Positions 4,779 through 6,717 of a stretch of 6,717 nt of DNA are shown in pieces. This DNA comes from Deltaproteobacteria bacterium. Its GTDB lineage: Bacteria; SAR324; JACQKK01. The position numbers and the translations under genes are program-made. The DNA is taken from contig JAOUPZ010000178.1 of the NCBI GenBank assembly GCA_029879595.1, positions 1-6,717 of the forward strand, read 5' to 3'. Positions within the stretch are counted from its first letter, which is position 1; each line of letters opens with the position of its first letter. The notes beneath the pieces were generated by a model. That model did not search any database. It was not told the origin of the DNA and worked only from the letters and a program-made list of their open reading frames with translations.

Positions 4779-6717
4779 TCAGGGTATGGAAGCCGCCTCG
4801 GCGCGGGAAATGGCCTTTACCACGGGCAGGGTGACCTGCATGCCAGGTTGCAGCGGTTTTTCCAGCAACAGGGGATTCTCCCGGTAGAACAGCCACATGG
4901 GTACGTTGTTGTTCTGCGCTATATCCCAGGAGGACTCCCCGCGGCGCACCTTGATCTTCACCACATCCGTGATGTCGTATTCGGCCATGAAGTTATCCAT
5001 GCGCTGTTGGTGGAAGCGCAGGCGCTGGGCGATAAACTGATCGCGGCTCACCGTGTCCAGCGGCATACGGTAGGTCCTGCCGGGGCGCAGCTTGGAGCGG
5101 GATGACATTCCGTTGAGGCGTCTGATTTCTCCCACGGTCACCCCGGCCCACCTGGAATAGGCTCCCAGGGTTTCTCCATATGCGGCCATGATGCTCCCCT
5201 CTTTCAGTCCCGACTCGTAATCCAGCACTCCCAGCTCCTGGAAGCGGGTGGCGTTGCTGAGGATGTTGCCATCCTGTCCGGCGGAGTTGAGCGAGGTCAG
5301 TATTTCCTGGGCCTCCTCCGGGCTCATCTTCACGATCGTACTCCGGGTTTCCGGCCCGGCGTTTTGCGAGGAAAGGCTGGCGGCCAGCACGGCCGGCGGA
5401 GGCTTCTGGCCCTCGTAGGGAATGATCAGCTTCTGACCGGGGTAAATGTGCCGCCGGCCCGAAAGATTGTTGGCGTCCGCGATGGCCACCCATGACACCC
5501 CCAGCTGGCGGCCGATGCTGTACAGGGAGTCTCCACTGGTAACCCTCACCACGGTGGCCAGCTTTTGCTTGTCGTAGCGGCGGTCCTCCGGGATGGCCGC
5601 CAGGAATCCGGCCGGGTCCTGCCCGTCGGGCATCCGCAGGTTGAAGCCCTTGGGGATATACTTGGAGCCGCTCCACACGATGCGCCTCAGGGAGGGATTG
5701 AGCCGCCTGATCTCCGAACGGCTGACCCCCATGGCCTCGGAAAGATCGCCGATATCCATGTAATGGGGCAGCGTTACCTGGCTGAACCGGAGTGGCTGGT
5801 GGAACTCGATATCCAAAAAGTAATTTTGCGGGTTGCGGGCCACTTCGCGCGCTGCCAGGAACTCTGCGTAGAAATTCTTGGAGGCGAACTTGAAGGAACG
5901 GCCCTTGTAACGCTTGATTATCTGCTCCATGTCGGAGGTTCCCAGTTGTTCCTGGGCGCGGAGCATGCTGCGGGGGCCGTGATTGTAGGCGGTGATGGCC
6001 AGGGGCCAGTTGCCCAGCTTGTCGTAGTTCTGACGCAGGAACCGGGCGGCGGCCCGGGTGGCTATCAGGGGGTCGCGGCGCTCGTCTATTTCGTAGTTGA
6101 TGGTCATGAAGATCCGCCCGGTGCCCCTGGTGAACTGCCACACCCCGGCGGCGCCGAACTTGGAGGTGGTCCTCAGGTCGAACGATGATTCCACATGGGG
6201 CAGGTACACCAGGTCCTCGGGCACGCCATGCTCACGCATGATCTCCCGCATGCGGTCCAGGTAGGCACCTGAGCGCTCCAGGCCCTCCTTGAAGCGGTTG
6301 GCCAGCCCCCGCTGAAAGCGCACGTTGCGGGAATGCTCCCGGATTTCTTCCGGGGTGATTTCCCGGGGAAGCTTTTCCAGCAGCCAGCGGTGTTCCTCCG
6401 CCGGTTCAGCGCCTTTTTCCACAGCGGCGGCGATTTCATTCAGGGCGGAGACAATCTGGCGCTTGCGGTTTTTGATATAGCGGCGCTGGGCCCGGTATTT
6501 CATGCCGGATAGATCCAACGCCTCGTATATGGGCATGGCGATGCGACCGTCGTGGATAAGTCCCTCGTGGTCGGTGTAGCGGGTGAAGATTTTGATCCAG
6601 AACTGTTTCTGCTCCTCGATCACGGGGGCGGTGGGGAAGGCATCCTTGTCGGATACCGGCGGAAACAGACCCGGCTTCAGGCCGGCGGCGTCTGCGGCGG
6701 CTTCCTCCAGGGCTCCC
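4779..6717 (-). CDS. mltD: Membrane-bound lytic transglycosylase with LysM domains (MltD-like), 5' end beyond window
   Basis: This envelope enzyme cleaves peptidoglycan glycan strands by a lytic transglycosylase reaction. The frame is open to the right edge: 31 codons precede the GTG at 6623, so that GTG is not the true start, and the signal or lipoprotein peptide lies outside. Numbering from that GTG, residues 8-26 (FWIKIFTRY, GLIHDG) match the N-terminal region of MltD homologues. The SLT domain spans about 125-265, with catalytic Glu145 in HVESSF, GAAGVWQF (158-165) and AYNHG (212-216). A degenerate LysM-like segment (283-331), a clear LysM (358-402, SGDSLYSIGRQLGVS to YPGQKLIIP), a degenerate one (about 472-522) and another clear one (555-600, RRGESSWDIAQ to LQPGMQVTLP) bind glycan. 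A linker (about 405-460) joins the LysM parts. It converges on menG/ubiE. Only the N-terminus is missing; family assignment is secure. Confidence 0.93.
   Translation of the reverse strand, partial: GALEEAAADAAGLKPGLFPPVSDKDAFPTAPVIEEQKQFWIKIFTRYTDHEGLIHDGRIAMPIYEALDLSGMKYRAQRRYIKNRKRQIVSALNEIAAAVEKGAEPAEEHRWLLEKLPREITPEEIREHSRNVRFQRGLANRFKEGLERSGAYLDRMREIMREHGVPEDLVYLPHVESSFDLRTTSKFGAAGVWQFTRGTGRIFMTINYEIDERRDPLIATRAAARFLRQNYDKLGNWPLAITAYNHGPRSMLRAQEQLGTSDMEQIIKRYKGRSFKFASKNFYAEFLAAREVARNPQNYFLDIEFHQPLRFSQVTLPHYMDIGDLSEAMGVSRSEIRRLNPSLRRIVWSGSKYIPKGFNLRMPDGQDPAGFLAAIPEDRRYDKQKLATVVRVTSGDSLYSIGRQLGVSWVAIADANNLSGRRHIYPGQKLIIPYEGQKPPPAVLAASLSSQNAGPETRSTIVKMSPEEAQEILTSLNSAGQDGNILSNATRFQELGVLDYESGLKEGSIMAAYGETLGAYSRWAGVTVGEIRRLNGMSSRSKLRPGRTYRMPLDTVSRDQFIAQRLRFHQQRMDNFMAEYDITDVVKIKVRRGESSWDIAQNNNVPMWLFYRENPLLLEKPLQPGMQVTLPVVKAISRAEAASIP

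Noticed and set aside
4993..6141. 382-residue minus-strand frame in another phase of the transglycosylase gene
   Set aside because: The translation is Pro/Arg/Gly/His-rich and featureless, typical of a shifted frame in GC-rich coding DNA. The true frame carries the SLT and LysM motifs.

Overview
The window is GC-rich, with G or C favoured at third codon positions. It carries five confident genes (one running off the right edge), one confident gene of unknown function, and long intergenic stretches with visible regulatory structure. A periplasmic MltD-type lytic transglycosylase points to a Gram-negative bacterium. The MenG/UbiE methyltransferase points to a quinone-based, probably menaquinone, respiratory chain. 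An AICAR transformylase lacking the IMP cyclohydrolase half and a divergent Hfq-like Sm protein would fit Desulfobacterota-like or other deep-branching Gram-negative lineages. That assignment is an inference with low confidence. I see no mobile element, CRISPR array, tRNA or rRNA.

Layout. Positions 1-357 hold no convincing gene, but contain two promoter-like sites pointing in opposite directions, two hairpins and a small dyad. A minus-strand gene may begin at the extreme left edge. Positions 358-579 (minus) encode a small Sm-fold protein related to Hfq. Positions 580-935 form the divergent control region between that gene and the rightward genes. It has a perfect 19-bp palindrome over the minus-strand -35, a second imperfect dyad over the -10, a 13-bp tandem repeat, and a candidate rightward promoter. 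From 1023 three rightward genes follow with gaps under 100 bp, probably one transcript: a cis-prenyl diphosphate synthase, a stand-alone AICAR transformylase, and a small alpha/beta protein I do not recognise. Positions 3643-3956 are a roughly 310-bp gap with a degenerate 7-bp tandem repeat and a chain of hairpins ending in a terminator-like stem just before menG/ubiE. That gene converges on the LysM/transglycosylase gene at 4779-6717, with a hairpin terminator between them.

How the genes relate. The prenyl synthase can supply Z-configured prenyl chains for the cell envelope (or, if short-chain, a precursor of them), and MenG/UbiE performs the ring methylation of a prenylated quinone. The transglycosylase trims peptidoglycan. 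The transformylase is step nine of purine synthesis, and its presence beside the prenyl synthase looks like neighbourhood rather than pathway logic. No obvious new multi-gene system is visible. The items most worth following up are the divergent Hfq-like protein with its heavily marked promoter, the unknown alpha/beta protein, the heptad repeat, and the possible attenuator ahead of menG/ubiE.
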